Origin: a virus
Strand: one strand, 5' to 3'
IMG/VR virus record: IMGVR_UViG_3300042402_000989
Coordinates: 1 to 64,000 of that record
Length of the DNA: 64,000 nt
The translations under genes were made by a program, and so were the position numbers. Every line of letters starts with the position of its first letter. Within the stretch, counting starts at the first letter, position 1. Shown in pieces: positions 26,810 through 35,662 of this stretch. Below the pieces are notes generated by a model, which worked only from the letters and a program-made list of their open reading frames with translations, had not been told where the DNA came from and searched no databases.

Positions 26810-27957
26810 TAAAGTTCGAGCAATTAGAAAGAATACATGTAGAGTTAAGTAGCGCATGTAATGCAGCTTGCCCAAGTTGCCCACGTAATGTTGATGGCGG
26901 CTACACTATACCATGGCTTATACCTAAAACAATGTCGTTAGAAGATTTTAAAACAATATTTTCTGCAGAAGTTTTGCAGCAAGTTAAATTTTTTCTAATG
27001 TGCGGTAATTACGGAGACCCAATCTACTGCAAGGATTTACCAGATATTTTAAGTTATATCCGTATGTTAAACCCATCTATAGTTTGCAAGATACACACCA
27101 ATGGTGGTATTAGGAATACTGCATGGTGGTCACAACTGGCAAAATCTAATTCTAACATTCATGTGGTCTTTAGTATTGATGGTTTGGCTGATACCAATCA
27201 TATATATAGACGGAACGTGATATGGGACAGAGTTATAGAAAACGCCCAAAGTTTTATTGACGCAGGTGGTAGTGCTACATGGGAATTTTTGGTATTTGCA
27301 CATAACGAACATCAAATTGAAGACGCCAGAAGTACTGCAACAAGAATGAAATTCGATAACTTTAAAGTAAAACGACCATTTGGGTTTGAATTTTTTCACG
27401 AATCTTATAGTACTATGCGTGTTATAGACGAAGATGGCACTTTTGCATACTTTATCAATCAAGCAAGCGATCCCACATTACAAAACAAAGCACACAGCAT
27501 AACACCTGATACAACACGTATGCGGTATGATATGCCTATTAATAAGTTTAAACAAGCAACAGAACAGTTACTGCCACATACAACCGAGTATCTAAAAAAA
27601 GAGTTAGCTGCATTTTCATATTTAGATGATACTGAAATAAGTTGTATGACTTCTAACAATCGAGAAATTTACGTAGACAGCAATGGCGATGTACATCCGT
27701 GTTGTTTTCTAGGGGTGGAAAGTCAGTTGCACAACGGCACACCAGATGCATTACAATATCAACACTGGTTAGAAACCAACATCAATAAAACAGAAATCAA
27801 CGCTAAAAATAAGTCGTTAAAAGAAATTGTCAACGGCGAGTTTTTTAAAAAAATAGAAGAAACATGGTTGCATACACATGAAAACGGCAGAATGTTGTGT
27901 TGTTCAAAGATGTGTGCAAAAAAACCAAAAAATTATACTACTAATTTATATGTTTAA
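26806..27957 (+). CDS. Radical SAM/SPASM protein, GNxGDP subgroup
   Basis: A 383-residue protein with the core motif at the very N-terminus (CNAACPSC, C18/C22/C25) and no front module. Instead of GGEP it has CGNYGDP, a variant shared with the paralogue at 43598. FSIDGLADTNHIYR is also shared between them. The C-terminus has SPASM-like cysteines (SCMTSNNREI, HPCCFLG, MLCCSKMC), predicted to hold auxiliary clusters as in peptide- and sugar-modifying rSAM enzymes. The start overlaps the preceding gene. Confidence 0.86.
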   Translation: MIKFEQLERIHVELSSACNAACPSCPRNVDGGYTIPWLIPKTMSLEDFKTIFSAEVLQQVKFFLMCGNYGDPIYCKDLPDILSYIRMLNPSIVCKIHTNGGIRNTAWWSQLAKSNSNIHVVFSIDGLADTNHIYRRNVIWDRVIENAQSFIDAGGSATWEFLVFAHNEHQIEDARSTATRMKFDNFKVKRPFGFEFFHESYSTMRVIDEDGTFAYFINQASDPTLQNKAHSITPDTTRMRYDMPINKFKQATEQLLPHTTEYLKKELAAFSYLDDTEISCMTSNNREIYVDSNGDVHPCCFLGVESQLHNGTPDALQYQHWLETNINKTEINAKNKSLKEIVNGEFFKKIEETWLHTHENGRMLCCSKMCAKKPKNYTTNLYV

Positions 27958-27971
27958 AGGTACACACTAAT

Positions 27972-28736
27972 ATGCATCTGCACAACTATTACACTATGAA
28001 TAATATACGTGAACAAATGAAAGTTATGTCAGAGACTCCGGACATTATTGTTTCAAGTTTATTACTACAATCGATAAATCCTCGAGGAGCAATAGAATTA
28101 GGTGCCGGTAGTGGCGGCTGGCCTAAAACACTGTATAAGATAGGGGGTATCGACGATTGTCATTGGATATTGTTTGAAAACTTCAATTGGATAGAAAATA
28201 ACTTCAATGATGAAAATTATTACTGGCCGACAGATGAAGCAGATTTTTATAGATTCTTAGAACAAACTGCACCTGGACTGAAAACTACCCTAATAAGCCA
28301 CGACGTTAACACTGTTAAAAACACAAATATTTTGTCACAAACATTAAACTTACATCCGAACTTAGCATTTGATTTGTTAAGGCTAGATTGTCCAATCGAC
28401 TGGGACATAATGGAGTATTGCATCAGTGTATTAAGCGACGATGCATTAGTGTTCATTGACGATCATAGAGCAAACTGCGGTATGCAACGTATCATAATAG
28501 GTGTTGATATGGTAAGAAAAGGGCTACTATTCCCAGTTTGGTTTGGTGAAAAAGAAGCTGTATACTGCAAAAATTTAAATCGTGCAAATGAATTGAAACG
28601 TATAATTACTGATATAATACCTAAATATTATGACAACATTTTCCCTACCAGGCAGCTTCACTATACAATGCCAGGGGAAACTTGGGAATTTGTTGCAACC
28701 ACAAGTTTTAAAGTATTTACTACTGGAGACAAATAA
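27972..28736 (+). CDS. SAM-dependent methyltransferase-like protein
   Basis: A 254-residue protein with a Gly-rich strand-loop AIELGAGSGGW (residues 40-50) as motif I, LRLDCPIDWDIMEYC in the place of motif IV and LVFIDDHRAN as the following strand. This is the layout of Methyltransf_24-like enzymes, though the post-I acidic residue is less clear. It lies between rSAM genes. The start is the first ATG after the gap; AAAGGT precedes it. The substrate is unknown, and a non-methylating Rossmann enzyme is an alternative. Confidence 0.6.
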   Translation: MHLHNYYTMNNIREQMKVMSETPDIIVSSLLLQSINPRGAIELGAGSGGWPKTLYKIGGIDDCHWILFENFNWIENNFNDENYYWPTDEADFYRFLEQTAPGLKTTLISHDVNTVKNTNILSQTLNLHPNLAFDLLRLDCPIDWDIMEYCISVLSDDALVFIDDHRANCGMQRIIIGVDMVRKGLLFPVWFGEKEAVYCKNLNRANELKRIITDIIPKYYDNIFPTRQLHYTMPGETWEFVATTSFKVFTTGDK

Positions 28737-28737
28737 A

Positions 28738-29586
28738 ATGCGTATATCGTTAAACGATGTAGATATCGAAATAAAAAATTCAAATACAGATTTTACCGAT
28801 TATTGGATGTCAACTGTTTTTAAATCGACTGATCAAGTATTAGCAGATGTAAACAACGATTATCTACTATCATTGAAACAGCAATACGATGCTGCATGGA
28901 ACAAGCTGAGATCATTGCTAGATACTGTTAACGAACTAATAGTTAAACATCAGCTCGACAATAGCTTAATTTATCGTATAGAAAACACACCTTCTACCAG
29001 ATTTTTAGAATTAACTCACGAACAATGGGCTGCATTTAGCAGCGAAGCATTAGAAAAACACAACAAAAACATATACAATCCGGACACAAACGAGATTTAC
29101 CATCTGTTAAACAATGATTTAAAAAACAAAAATACAAGTACAGATCATATTAATAATATGGTACATACACTGGAATTTATCTATAGACATAGTGCAATTC
29201 ACAATATACGTCTATCTTCTGTTAATTTTGTCTATAACGATTATAAAGTTAAACCTGGTGATACGATATTTGGTCATGATTCGCTCGTTGTTCCGTTTAT
29301 GGATATAGGTAGACCACAATACGAAAAATGGTCTATTAGCGGGCACGTATCTCATAACGAAATAAGCAATTATGATCGAATTACTAATTATATAGACTTT
29401 TACTTCTGTGCACCTAGTAGGATTGTACCAAACCAACAATATATCGAACAATGCAAAACAGAAGACGTACCGGCTTGGGGTAATGTGTTAAGTATAGGTA
29501 CTGCAAAGTATCACAATTTTGACGATGTTGGATATTTGTTTGTTAATGCATTAACTACAGATAATTCATTGGGTATTAAAAAATGA
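28738..29586 (+). CDS. Hypothetical protein (282 aa)
   Basis: The family is not recognised. The ATG at 28738 was chosen because it directly follows the previous stop; an in-frame start at 28630 would overlap that gene by more than 100 nt. The N-terminal half is helical and charged (coiled-coil-like LKQQYDAAWNKLRSLLD). The C-terminal half has a beta pattern with FGHDSLVVPFMDIGRPQYEKW and an FYFCAP segment. The 3' end overlaps the next rSAM gene by 4 nt, so it is co-translated with it and may act on the same substrate. Confidence 0.65.
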   Translation: MRISLNDVDIEIKNSNTDFTDYWMSTVFKSTDQVLADVNNDYLLSLKQQYDAAWNKLRSLLDTVNELIVKHQLDNSLIYRIENTPSTRFLELTHEQWAAFSSEALEKHNKNIYNPDTNEIYHLLNNDLKNKNTSTDHINNMVHTLEFIYRHSAIHNIRLSSVNFVYNDYKVKPGDTIFGHDSLVVPFMDIGRPQYEKWSISGHVSHNEISNYDRITNYIDFYFCAPSRIVPNQQYIEQCKTEDVPAWGNVLSIGTAKYHNFDDVGYLFVNALTTDNSLGIKK

Positions 29587-30764
29587 CTGTGCGACCATTC
29601 TCTAATAAAAGTATAGATGATAAAATTTTTGGTAAAGTCTGGAAACGAGACACATTTAATACAGTTGTATCTGAAAATAACTTGTCTGGAAAGTACTGTT
29701 CTAAATTGTTTAATTCTATAGAAATAACACACGACGGTAGTTGCTGGTTGTGTTGTCCTGCATGGTTGCCTTATAGGATAGGCAATATATTAACTGACGA
29801 TTTTGAAACAGAAATATGGAACGGTGACAAAGCCAAATTACTAAGAAATCAAGTATTCACTGGAAATTGGCAATATTGCGATGCAGTATTATGCCCATTT
29901 ATTTCTAGTAACACGCTTCCGGATTTGTCATCCATTGACAACGATCATCACATTGACGATGAAACCAGAAACACTATAAAATCACAAAAATTGGAAGCTG
30001 AACTACCAGTTATAATATCATTCAGCGAAGACGAAAGCTGTAATTTGCGATGCCCAAGTTGTCGTACAAAGAAAATAATGTATGATGAAGGTAGTGAAGA
30101 ATACAAGCGTAGATTGGAAATTAATCAAAAAATAATAGATACATTTTTGTCTAAGCCTAGTACACGGCAAATGGAAATAGTTGTCACTGGTAGCGGCGAT
30201 CCATTTGCAAGCAAAATCTATAGAACTATGTTGCAAAACATAAACGGTGATATTCTGCCTAATTTACGAGTCAAACTTTTAACAAACGGTGTAATGTTTA
30301 CTGAAAAAATGTGGGATAGTTTACACAAAATACATAAAAATCTAGGCCATATACGTATAAGTTTTGATGCCGGTACAAAATCAACATATGAAAATATTAC
30401 CAGAATCGGTGGACATTGGGAACAGTTAATCGAAAACGTAATGTTTTTAAATCAACAAAGCAAGACCAATCCTAGAATAAAATTAGCATTTGACTTTGTA
30501 GTACAAGCTGGTAACTTTAAAGAAATGCCCGAGTTTGTCAAATTAATTAAAAACATATGCGACAACTATTCTAGCATAAATTTTAGTATGTTAGCAGATT
30601 GGGGAACTTGGAACAAAGAAGATTTCGAAAAAAGAACCATAGTTAAACAGAATCACACACAGTATAACGAATTTTTAGAAGTGTTAAGAGATCCGGTATT
30701 AAAAACTGATCGTGTTTACTTAAACAATCTTACGCCATTATATAATCTAGCTAACGGCAATTAA
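29583..30764 (+). CDS. Radical SAM protein with N-terminal Cys module and GSGDP motif
   Basis: A 393-residue protein. Front cysteines are C39, C54, C57/C58 (SCWLCC) and C99/C104 (YCDAVLC). The core motif is CNLRCPSC (C153/C157/C160), and the SAM motif is TGSGDP rather than GGEP. A cluster of this kind before the core, with DG between the first Cys residues (ITHDGSCWLCC), looks like a SPASM domain moved to the front. It is the last plus-strand gene before the convergent minus-strand pair and overlaps the opposing gene by 14 nt. Confidence 0.83.
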   Translation: MTVRPFSNKSIDDKIFGKVWKRDTFNTVVSENNLSGKYCSKLFNSIEITHDGSCWLCCPAWLPYRIGNILTDDFETEIWNGDKAKLLRNQVFTGNWQYCDAVLCPFISSNTLPDLSSIDNDHHIDDETRNTIKSQKLEAELPVIISFSEDESCNLRCPSCRTKKIMYDEGSEEYKRRLEINQKIIDTFLSKPSTRQMEIVVTGSGDPFASKIYRTMLQNINGDILPNLRVKLLTNGVMFTEKMWDSLHKIHKNLGHIRISFDAGTKSTYENITRIGGHWEQLIENVMFLNQQSKTNPRIKLAFDFVVQAGNFKEMPEFVKLIKNICDNYSSINFSMLADWGTWNKEDFEKRTIVKQNHTQYNEFLEVLRDPVLKTDRVYLNNLTPLYNLANGN

Positions 30765-31287
30765 TTAATGTAATATTTAATTGGTCTAACCATTGATTCC
30801 AGATTTCAGTTTCTATGTTATTATTCACAATAGGTAATATATAATGATCAATGAATTTGTTTTTTATTTTTTTATCTTCTATACTGCTTATTCGTTTCCA
30901 AAACAATGTAACCTTCATAAAAGTGACGTAATCACACATGTATAGATCGTATACAGAACTACTAGATTTTATTGTAAACAGTGTTCGATAAGAATGATCT
31001 ACTGGTCTATCTAATAGTTCGGGTATGTGCATGTAAGTTTTACTAGTTGCTGCTACTACATAATTTTTGGTATTTATCAACGCATTTCTTCTTTCATTAA
31101 ACATTTTTATACCCAAATGCCAATGATTATAAGACACTGAAATTAAGTTTTGGAATCTGTCATTGATTATAATTTGTGGTGTTATATTAGCATGATACAC
31201 TTTAATATTTGCGAAGCTTGTCAACGACGCAACACAGTTTTCGTAATCACTACTCTCACCGTAAAAAACAATAGTCGTCTTATGCAT
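30751..31287 (-). CDS. Hypothetical protein (178 aa)
   Basis: A minus-strand gene translated after the 31280-32137 gene (8-nt overlap). It opens TTIVFYGESSDYENCVASL, a Rossmann-like strand-loop-helix, but I do not recognise a family. The remainder is mixed with many aromatic residues. No metal or nucleotide motif is clear. Pairing with a putative glycosyltransferase suggests a role in the same surface pathway. Confidence 0.55.
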   Translation of the reverse strand: MHKTTIVFYGESSDYENCVASLTSFANIKVYHANITPQIIINDRFQNLISVSYNHWHLGIKMFNERRNALINTKNYVVAATSKTYMHIPELLDRPVDHSYRTLFTIKSSSSVYDLYMCDYVTFMKVTLFWKRISSIEDKKIKNKFIDHYILPIVNNNIETEIWNQWLDQLNITLINCR

Positions 31288-32137
31288 TGAACTCTTTTAA
31301 TTTTCTATTATAGTTAACGTCTAAATACTGTTGATAGTGCCTATCAATGGACGTAGGATCGAATACATCCAGACTTAAATCAGAACTAAGACGTATTATA
31401 GAACTTTTAATATTAACATTGTTAACAGCATTATTCCATAGTTCTAAGTTGATTGTGTTTTTTAAACATAATCTATAAAACAAATCATGCGGATCACTAA
31501 ACATAGGAACAATTGTTTTATTTGAATTTGCAGTTTTGTCGGTCCCCGAAGCATATCCGATATAATTGATAAGGTCAACACCTAACATATCCATTACTAC
31601 ATTAGAACCGCCTACCCAAATGTCATTTATACCTTTCGGTGAAAAAATAGATGTGGGTGTCTCATTGTCGGACAAATAATACAATGTACAGTTGTTTTTA
31701 TGGATATTAGACCATTCACTATTAAAAAATTGCTCTAATAGATTTACTGGATGTACAATGGCGTCAAAACGTTGTAAAAATACAAAATCATAAAACTCTG
31801 GAGTTTCATATTCGTGTTGTTGTTTTAACATGATGCTATCAACGATAGTATGGTATATATTTCTATGGTCGTCTGCGTGTGAATATTCATCTGAATAATT
31901 AATCACTGAGTATTTTTTTGGACTGTATGATTGTATTATATCCGATATTTCGCATTGTGTGATTTCAGTAACTGATGAATCTTTGTATTCACCCGTCATC
32001 TGATATGATTTAACCGATACAAAATAATCGACTTCAACATTTGGTATATCGTAAAATTTTAATATGTATGGTAAACAGTATTTCCATGTTCGAGGCTGAC
32101 CATACATACATACTGCTATTTTTTTATTTTTTTTCAT
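31280..32137 (-). CDS. Putative glycosyltransferase-like protein (YGQPR family)
   Basis: The ATG at 32137 gives MKKNKKIAVCMYGQPRTWKY; a GTG 15 nt upstream was rejected because it lies too near the promoter octamer. The opening CMYGQPR is typical of a group of capsule and phage or virus proteins annotated as glycosyltransferase-like. FVFLQRFDAIVHP in the middle supplies an acidic strand end (RFDA). It is 285 residues long. It lies downstream of a minus-strand TATAAATA. Substrate and activity are unproven. Confidence 0.5.
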   Translation of the reverse strand: MKKNKKIAVCMYGQPRTWKYCLPYILKFYDIPNVEVDYFVSVKSYQMTGEYKDSSVTEITQCEISDIIQSYSPKKYSVINYSDEYSHADDHRNIYHTIVDSIMLKQQHEYETPEFYDFVFLQRFDAIVHPVNLLEQFFNSEWSNIHKNNCTLYYLSDNETPTSIFSPKGINDIWVGGSNVVMDMLGVDLINYIGYASGTDKTANSNKTIVPMFSDPHDLFYRLCLKNTINLELWNNAVNNVNIKSSIIRLSSDLSLDVFDPTSIDRHYQQYLDVNYNRKLKEFNA

Positions 32138-32159
32138 AATGAAACACAACACAGAAATT

Positions 32160-32167
32160 TATTTATA
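32160..32167 (-). promoter_or_regulatory. T4-type late promoter octamer, minus strand
   Basis: TATTTATA on the plus strand reads TATAAATA on the minus strand, 22 nt upstream of the ATG at 32137. It is the only promoter-like signal for the two-gene minus-strand operon and matches the late consensus exactly. Confidence 0.55.
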
Positions 32168-32317
32168 AGTGATGTCTACACAACTTAACACCGTCAACCT
32201 AATGTTGATAAATACCAGTGATGGAATTGTCAGATGTTACGCAGTGCGAAATCAATTTACTTAATCTTAGATTCATATAATATATGACTTTATCTATTTA
32301 TATTTCATAAAAACCTA
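32168..32317. other. Intergenic region between divergent operons
   Basis: The longest non-coding stretch in the window. It contains GATAAATA at 32207-32214 (plus strand, 104 nt before the next ATG) and TATAAT at 32276-32281 with no good -35 at the right distance. A 30-codon frame at 32172-32264 has no ribosome site. No tRNA-like fold or T-tailed hairpin was found by eye. It most likely carries the promoter for the 32318 operon. Confidence 0.5.
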
Positions 32318-33082
32318 ATGAAAATATTACATACATTTAACAAAGGAAGATCTAATAGTATTGTTCAATTGGCATCAGTTGACAATACAGTCGGAGTATA
32401 TAAAACTAATGTTTCTAATGTCCCCGACGTAGTGCAAAAATGGAATTCATTGCCGTTTAATAAACCCTTATTGCATTTTCATACCAATGATAGTATATTT
32501 ATGGAGTATATCCCGGGTATCTCTATAAAAACTTATTTAGAACATGCAACTATCAAAGACTTGGACAGACTAATAGAGTTTATATCTTCTTATATTGACT
32601 ACTGTTATGAAAACTCTAATACATTGTTTGATTACAAATACGTAATAGAGTCAAAATTTGAAAATTACAAAAAATACATACCCAACGTTACAACATATGA
32701 TTTTAATACAGTGTTACCAAAATCTATTACGCACGGAGACTTCACCTTAGATAATATATTGTATTATGATAATAAGTTTTATCTAATAGACATAAGTCAC
32801 ACGGTGTGGGATAGCATATATTTTGATATTAATAAATTAAGACAAGATTTAACTGGACTATGGTTTGTTCGAGACGAAGATATTAAGCATAACTGGAAAA
32901 TTTCGTGCGATTATATATACGCTAAGTTGAATGAAAAATACACAGGTTTATTCAATGATGAAATTTACAAGTTAATGCTGTCGAGAATACTACCTTATAG
33001 CAAAATACAAAGTGAAACCGAGTTTTTATTAAAAGAGATTAACAGACTAAATGAAAATAATAATACCTTGCGCTGGTCGTAG
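32318..33082 (+). CDS. APH/choline kinase-like phosphotransferase
   Basis: A 254-residue protein with the kinase catalytic loop HGDFTLDN (H139, D141, N146) and LIDIS with the metal Asp at about D158. These are the aminoglycoside phosphotransferase/choline-kinase signatures. Such kinases phosphorylate small alcohols or sugars. The next gene, overlapping by 32 nt, is a nucleotidyltransferase, so the pair resembles the LicA-LicC logic: phosphorylate an alcohol, then activate it as an NDP derivative. The substrate is not visible from sequence. Confidence 0.72.
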   Translation: MKILHTFNKGRSNSIVQLASVDNTVGVYKTNVSNVPDVVQKWNSLPFNKPLLHFHTNDSIFMEYIPGISIKTYLEHATIKDLDRLIEFISSYIDYCYENSNTLFDYKYVIESKFENYKKYIPNVTTYDFNTVLPKSITHGDFTLDNILYYDNKFYLIDISHTVWDSIYFDINKLRQDLTGLWFVRDEDIKHNWKISCDYIYAKLNEKYTGLFNDEIYKLMLSRILPYSKIQSETEFLLKEINRLNENNNTLRWS

Positions 33083-34082
33083 TAGTAGATATCCGGGGTC
33101 GAGACCTAAGTATTTGTTAACAATGCCCAATGGCAATTTGATGTTCATGAATGCTGCAATGCAATATTATGGAAAGTATCCTATAACATTTGTTATTGTT
33201 AAGGAGCATTGCGAAAAGTACGATGCATATAACACTATAAAAAATGTATATGGGGATACAGTTGACATAGTAGTGCTCGACCATTTTACCAATGGCCCTG
33301 CAGAAACAATATATAAAGTAGTTAGTAATTGGGAAGAAGATACCCCTTTTTTAAGTCATGATTGTGATAGTTTTTATAATCATACGTTAACTAACGATAA
33401 TTTTATAACATATATAGATTTAAAAAACTATCCTAATTTAACTAATGTTGCAGCAAAAAGCTTCATTACATTAGAAAATAACATTGTTAACAAAATTGTA
33501 GAAAAAAGAGTAGTAAGTAATAATATTTGTGTCGGCACTTATAGTTTTAATAGCAGCTTTCGTTATATGAAATGTTATGAAAAAATAAGTAAGTCCTCTG
33601 ACGAAATCTTTTTAAGTCACATTATTAAATTTGATATAGACTATAACAACTCGATTTATAAAGGAATCGAAGTTGAAAATTACATTGATTGCGGCACATA
33701 TCAGGATTATATAAATTATATCAACAAATCTATAACAATTTTTAGTGACATAGATGGTGTTATTTTTGAAAATCAAAGTAGATATTTTTCTAATAATTAC
33801 AACACTGAGCCTGATCTGATTACAAATGCAATAGATTTTTTACTACAAAAGCAAAACAATGGCGCTACCTTAGTTTTTACGACTAGTAGACCAGAAGAGT
33901 ATAAAGAAAAAACAAGTGAAATATTATACAGAATTGGATTTAAAAATTTTGTATTAATATGTGGTTTACCACATGCACCTAGGATATTAATCAATGATGT
34001 AAGTCCATCAAACCCACTGCCGAGCGCAGTTGCGATTAATGTTCCTAGAGATAGTAATGATTTTTGGAAATCAATAAGATGA
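33051..34082 (+). CDS. Nucleotidyltransferase fused to HAD-family phosphatase
   Basis: A 343-residue two-domain protein. Residues 1 to about 225 begin IIPCAGRSSRYPG ... PKYLL, the signature of NTP-sugar/alcohol nucleotidyltransferases, with HDCDSF as the metal Asp site. From about residue 229 the HAD motif FSDIDGVIF (D233, D235) and TSRPEEY follow, giving a HAD hydrolase domain. Fusions of this kind occur in surface polysaccharide loci. It overlaps the kinase and is coupled to a methyltransferase by ATGA. The likely role is activation of the kinase product. Confidence 0.72.
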   Translation: MKIIIPCAGRSSRYPGSRPKYLLTMPNGNLMFMNAAMQYYGKYPITFVIVKEHCEKYDAYNTIKNVYGDTVDIVVLDHFTNGPAETIYKVVSNWEEDTPFLSHDCDSFYNHTLTNDNFITYIDLKNYPNLTNVAAKSFITLENNIVNKIVEKRVVSNNICVGTYSFNSSFRYMKCYEKISKSSDEIFLSHIIKFDIDYNNSIYKGIEVENYIDCGTYQDYINYINKSITIFSDIDGVIFENQSRYFSNNYNTEPDLITNAIDFLLQKQNNGATLVFTTSRPEEYKEKTSEILYRIGFKNFVLICGLPHAPRILINDVSPSNPLPSAVAINVPRDSNDFWKSIR

Positions 34083-34762
34083 ATTGGAATGATGTAATTA
34101 ATAAAAAAGACTTTGTGTGGAATAAAAATACAGATTCGATAACACACAGTCTAACAGTAACTGATAGCAAGGAGTCGAGTTATAAACTACATAGTTCGAT
34201 TTTTAAAATTGATCAGTCGTCATATTATGATTTTATAAATTTCTTAGAAAATGAAGTAGGAAGCATTAGTTCTATATTTGAATATGGTTGTGGTAACGGT
34301 GCATTGCTATATTATTTTAAAAACTATAAAAACATCAATGTAGGCGGTTGTGACATTAGTGAGTATTTTGTCGAATACTGTAATAAAATAATAGAAAAAA
34401 ATAATTTTTTTAACAACACAACGTCGATTAAAAGTAACAGCTATGATTATTGTATATCTAACAGTGTATTTCAATACTTTCCAGATTACGATTATGCGTC
34501 ATCAGTTATAAATCAAATGCGTAGGATATCAAACGTAGGAGTTATGATAACAGACATTAAAGATATAGAAACACAAGATATCTTTTTAGAAACACAAGCG
34601 TACAGACAACAGTTGACTATTAGTCAATTAAAAGAAAAATACAAGACCACTCCGCTAATGTTTTATAGCAGAGATTTTTTTAAAGATTTTGATATTATTG
34701 AAATGCCCGCTAGCTATCCAGATTCTGATTTAAAATCCTTTTGTGCAAAGCTAATACTATGA
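34079..34762 (+). CDS. Class I SAM-dependent methyltransferase
   Basis: The ATG at 34079 gives ATGA coupling with the previous gene. Motif I is IFEYGCGNGALLYY (residues about 66-79), followed by GGCDIS and a YDYCISNSVFQYF strand in the position of motif IV. The 227-residue length is normal for small-molecule methyltransferases. It is the third gene of the kinase-nucleotidyltransferase cassette; the methyl acceptor could be the activated intermediate. It overlaps the next rSAM gene by ATGA. Confidence 0.7.
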   Translation: MNWNDVINKKDFVWNKNTDSITHSLTVTDSKESSYKLHSSIFKIDQSSYYDFINFLENEVGSISSIFEYGCGNGALLYYFKNYKNINVGGCDISEYFVEYCNKIIEKNNFFNNTTSIKSNSYDYCISNSVFQYFPDYDYASSVINQMRRISNVGVMITDIKDIETQDIFLETQAYRQQLTISQLKEKYKTTPLMFYSRDFFKDFDIIEMPASYPDSDLKSFCAKLIL

Positions 34763-35661
34763 TAGAATACGCATACATCGAAACAACAAATCATTGCAAT
34801 TTACAATGTAGTTTCTGTAACAGGCACGAAGTAATCGGTGATTTGCAGCATATGTCAGTTAGTAAATTTAAACGCTTATTAGACAAAATAGCGCATCATC
34901 CTATCAAAGAAGCAAAATTAATGGGCATGGGAGAACCCTTTTTACATCCAGAGTTTAATGTTATATGCAAAACATTTAAAGACTATTTTCCTAATGCACG
35001 ACTTATTAGTGCTACTAATTGTCAATATAGTATGAATGTAGCTACTTGGTTTCCCGACAGTTTAAAGTATATTGACTATTTGTATCTAAGTATAGATGGA
35101 TATAAAGAAACATACGAGCGTGACAGGTCACCAAGTAAATGGTCTAAACTAATTAAATTTTTAGATGAATTACAAAAGGTAGACAGACATGATTGTCAAA
35201 TTACATGCAACTATGTAGTTAATCCTAGTAATATCGACGATATACAAAAAGTATATGATGAAATTGTTTTACCTTATAATCTAACTGAACTTAGATTAAA
35301 CATTGCACAAGACTGGAGTGAAACGAGGTCTGTGCCGTTAGAATATACCGACGAACAACTAACCTATCTTAAAACAAAATGGCAGTCTAGTATTAAAGGC
35401 CGAGGCGACTGGAATTTTAAGGATTGTTTTTGGGTTAAAACAGGATTATATGCAACAGTAGAAGGACGTATATTAGCTTGTTGTATGAATACCGCAGCAA
35501 AAAGTTTTGGTAATATATTTGAAAAATCAATTGAAGAAATACACAATGGAGTTGATTTTCAGAACGTCAAGCAAGGCTGCTTATCGAATACTCCTACTAA
35601 ACATTGTGCTAGTTGCAGCTATAAAGAATTGGCGCCTGTATTAACTCAGCTAGGAGTATAA
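34759..35661 (+). CDS. Radical SAM/SPASM protein
   Basis: The start ATG at 34759 (MIEYAYIETTNHC) overlaps the preceding stop; an in-frame codon 18 nt upstream was not used. The core is CNLQCSFC (C13/C17/C20), then GMGEPFLHPE and LSIDG. The C-terminus shows a SPASM pattern: GRILACCMNT, GNIFEKS, then HCASC. This compact 300-residue form resembles rSAM/SPASM enzymes of antibiotic and surface-sugar pathways. It follows the methyltransferase and precedes the HisC-like aminotransferase, so a shared substrate is likely. Confidence 0.82.
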   Translation: MIEYAYIETTNHCNLQCSFCNRHEVIGDLQHMSVSKFKRLLDKIAHHPIKEAKLMGMGEPFLHPEFNVICKTFKDYFPNARLISATNCQYSMNVATWFPDSLKYIDYLYLSIDGYKETYERDRSPSKWSKLIKFLDELQKVDRHDCQITCNYVVNPSNIDDIQKVYDEIVLPYNLTELRLNIAQDWSETRSVPLEYTDEQLTYLKTKWQSSIKGRGDWNFKDCFWVKTGLYATVEGRILACCMNTAAKSFGNIFEKSIEEIHNGVDFQNVKQGCLSNTPTKHCASCSYKELAPVLTQLGV

Positions 35662-35662
35662 T

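Noticed and set aside
27130-27462. 110-codon minus-strand frame inside the 26806 rSAM gene.
   Set aside because: Shadow of a gene with clear rSAM motifs.
32227-32255. TTGTCA-N17 sigma-70 promoter in the intergenic region.
   Set aside because: The -10 position reads AATCAA, and the nearby TATAAT has no suitable -35.
32172-32264. 30-codon frame in the long intergenic region (MSTQLNTVNL ...).
   Set aside because: It has no ribosome site, overlaps a promoter-like octamer and shows no recognisable motif; chance frame is likely.
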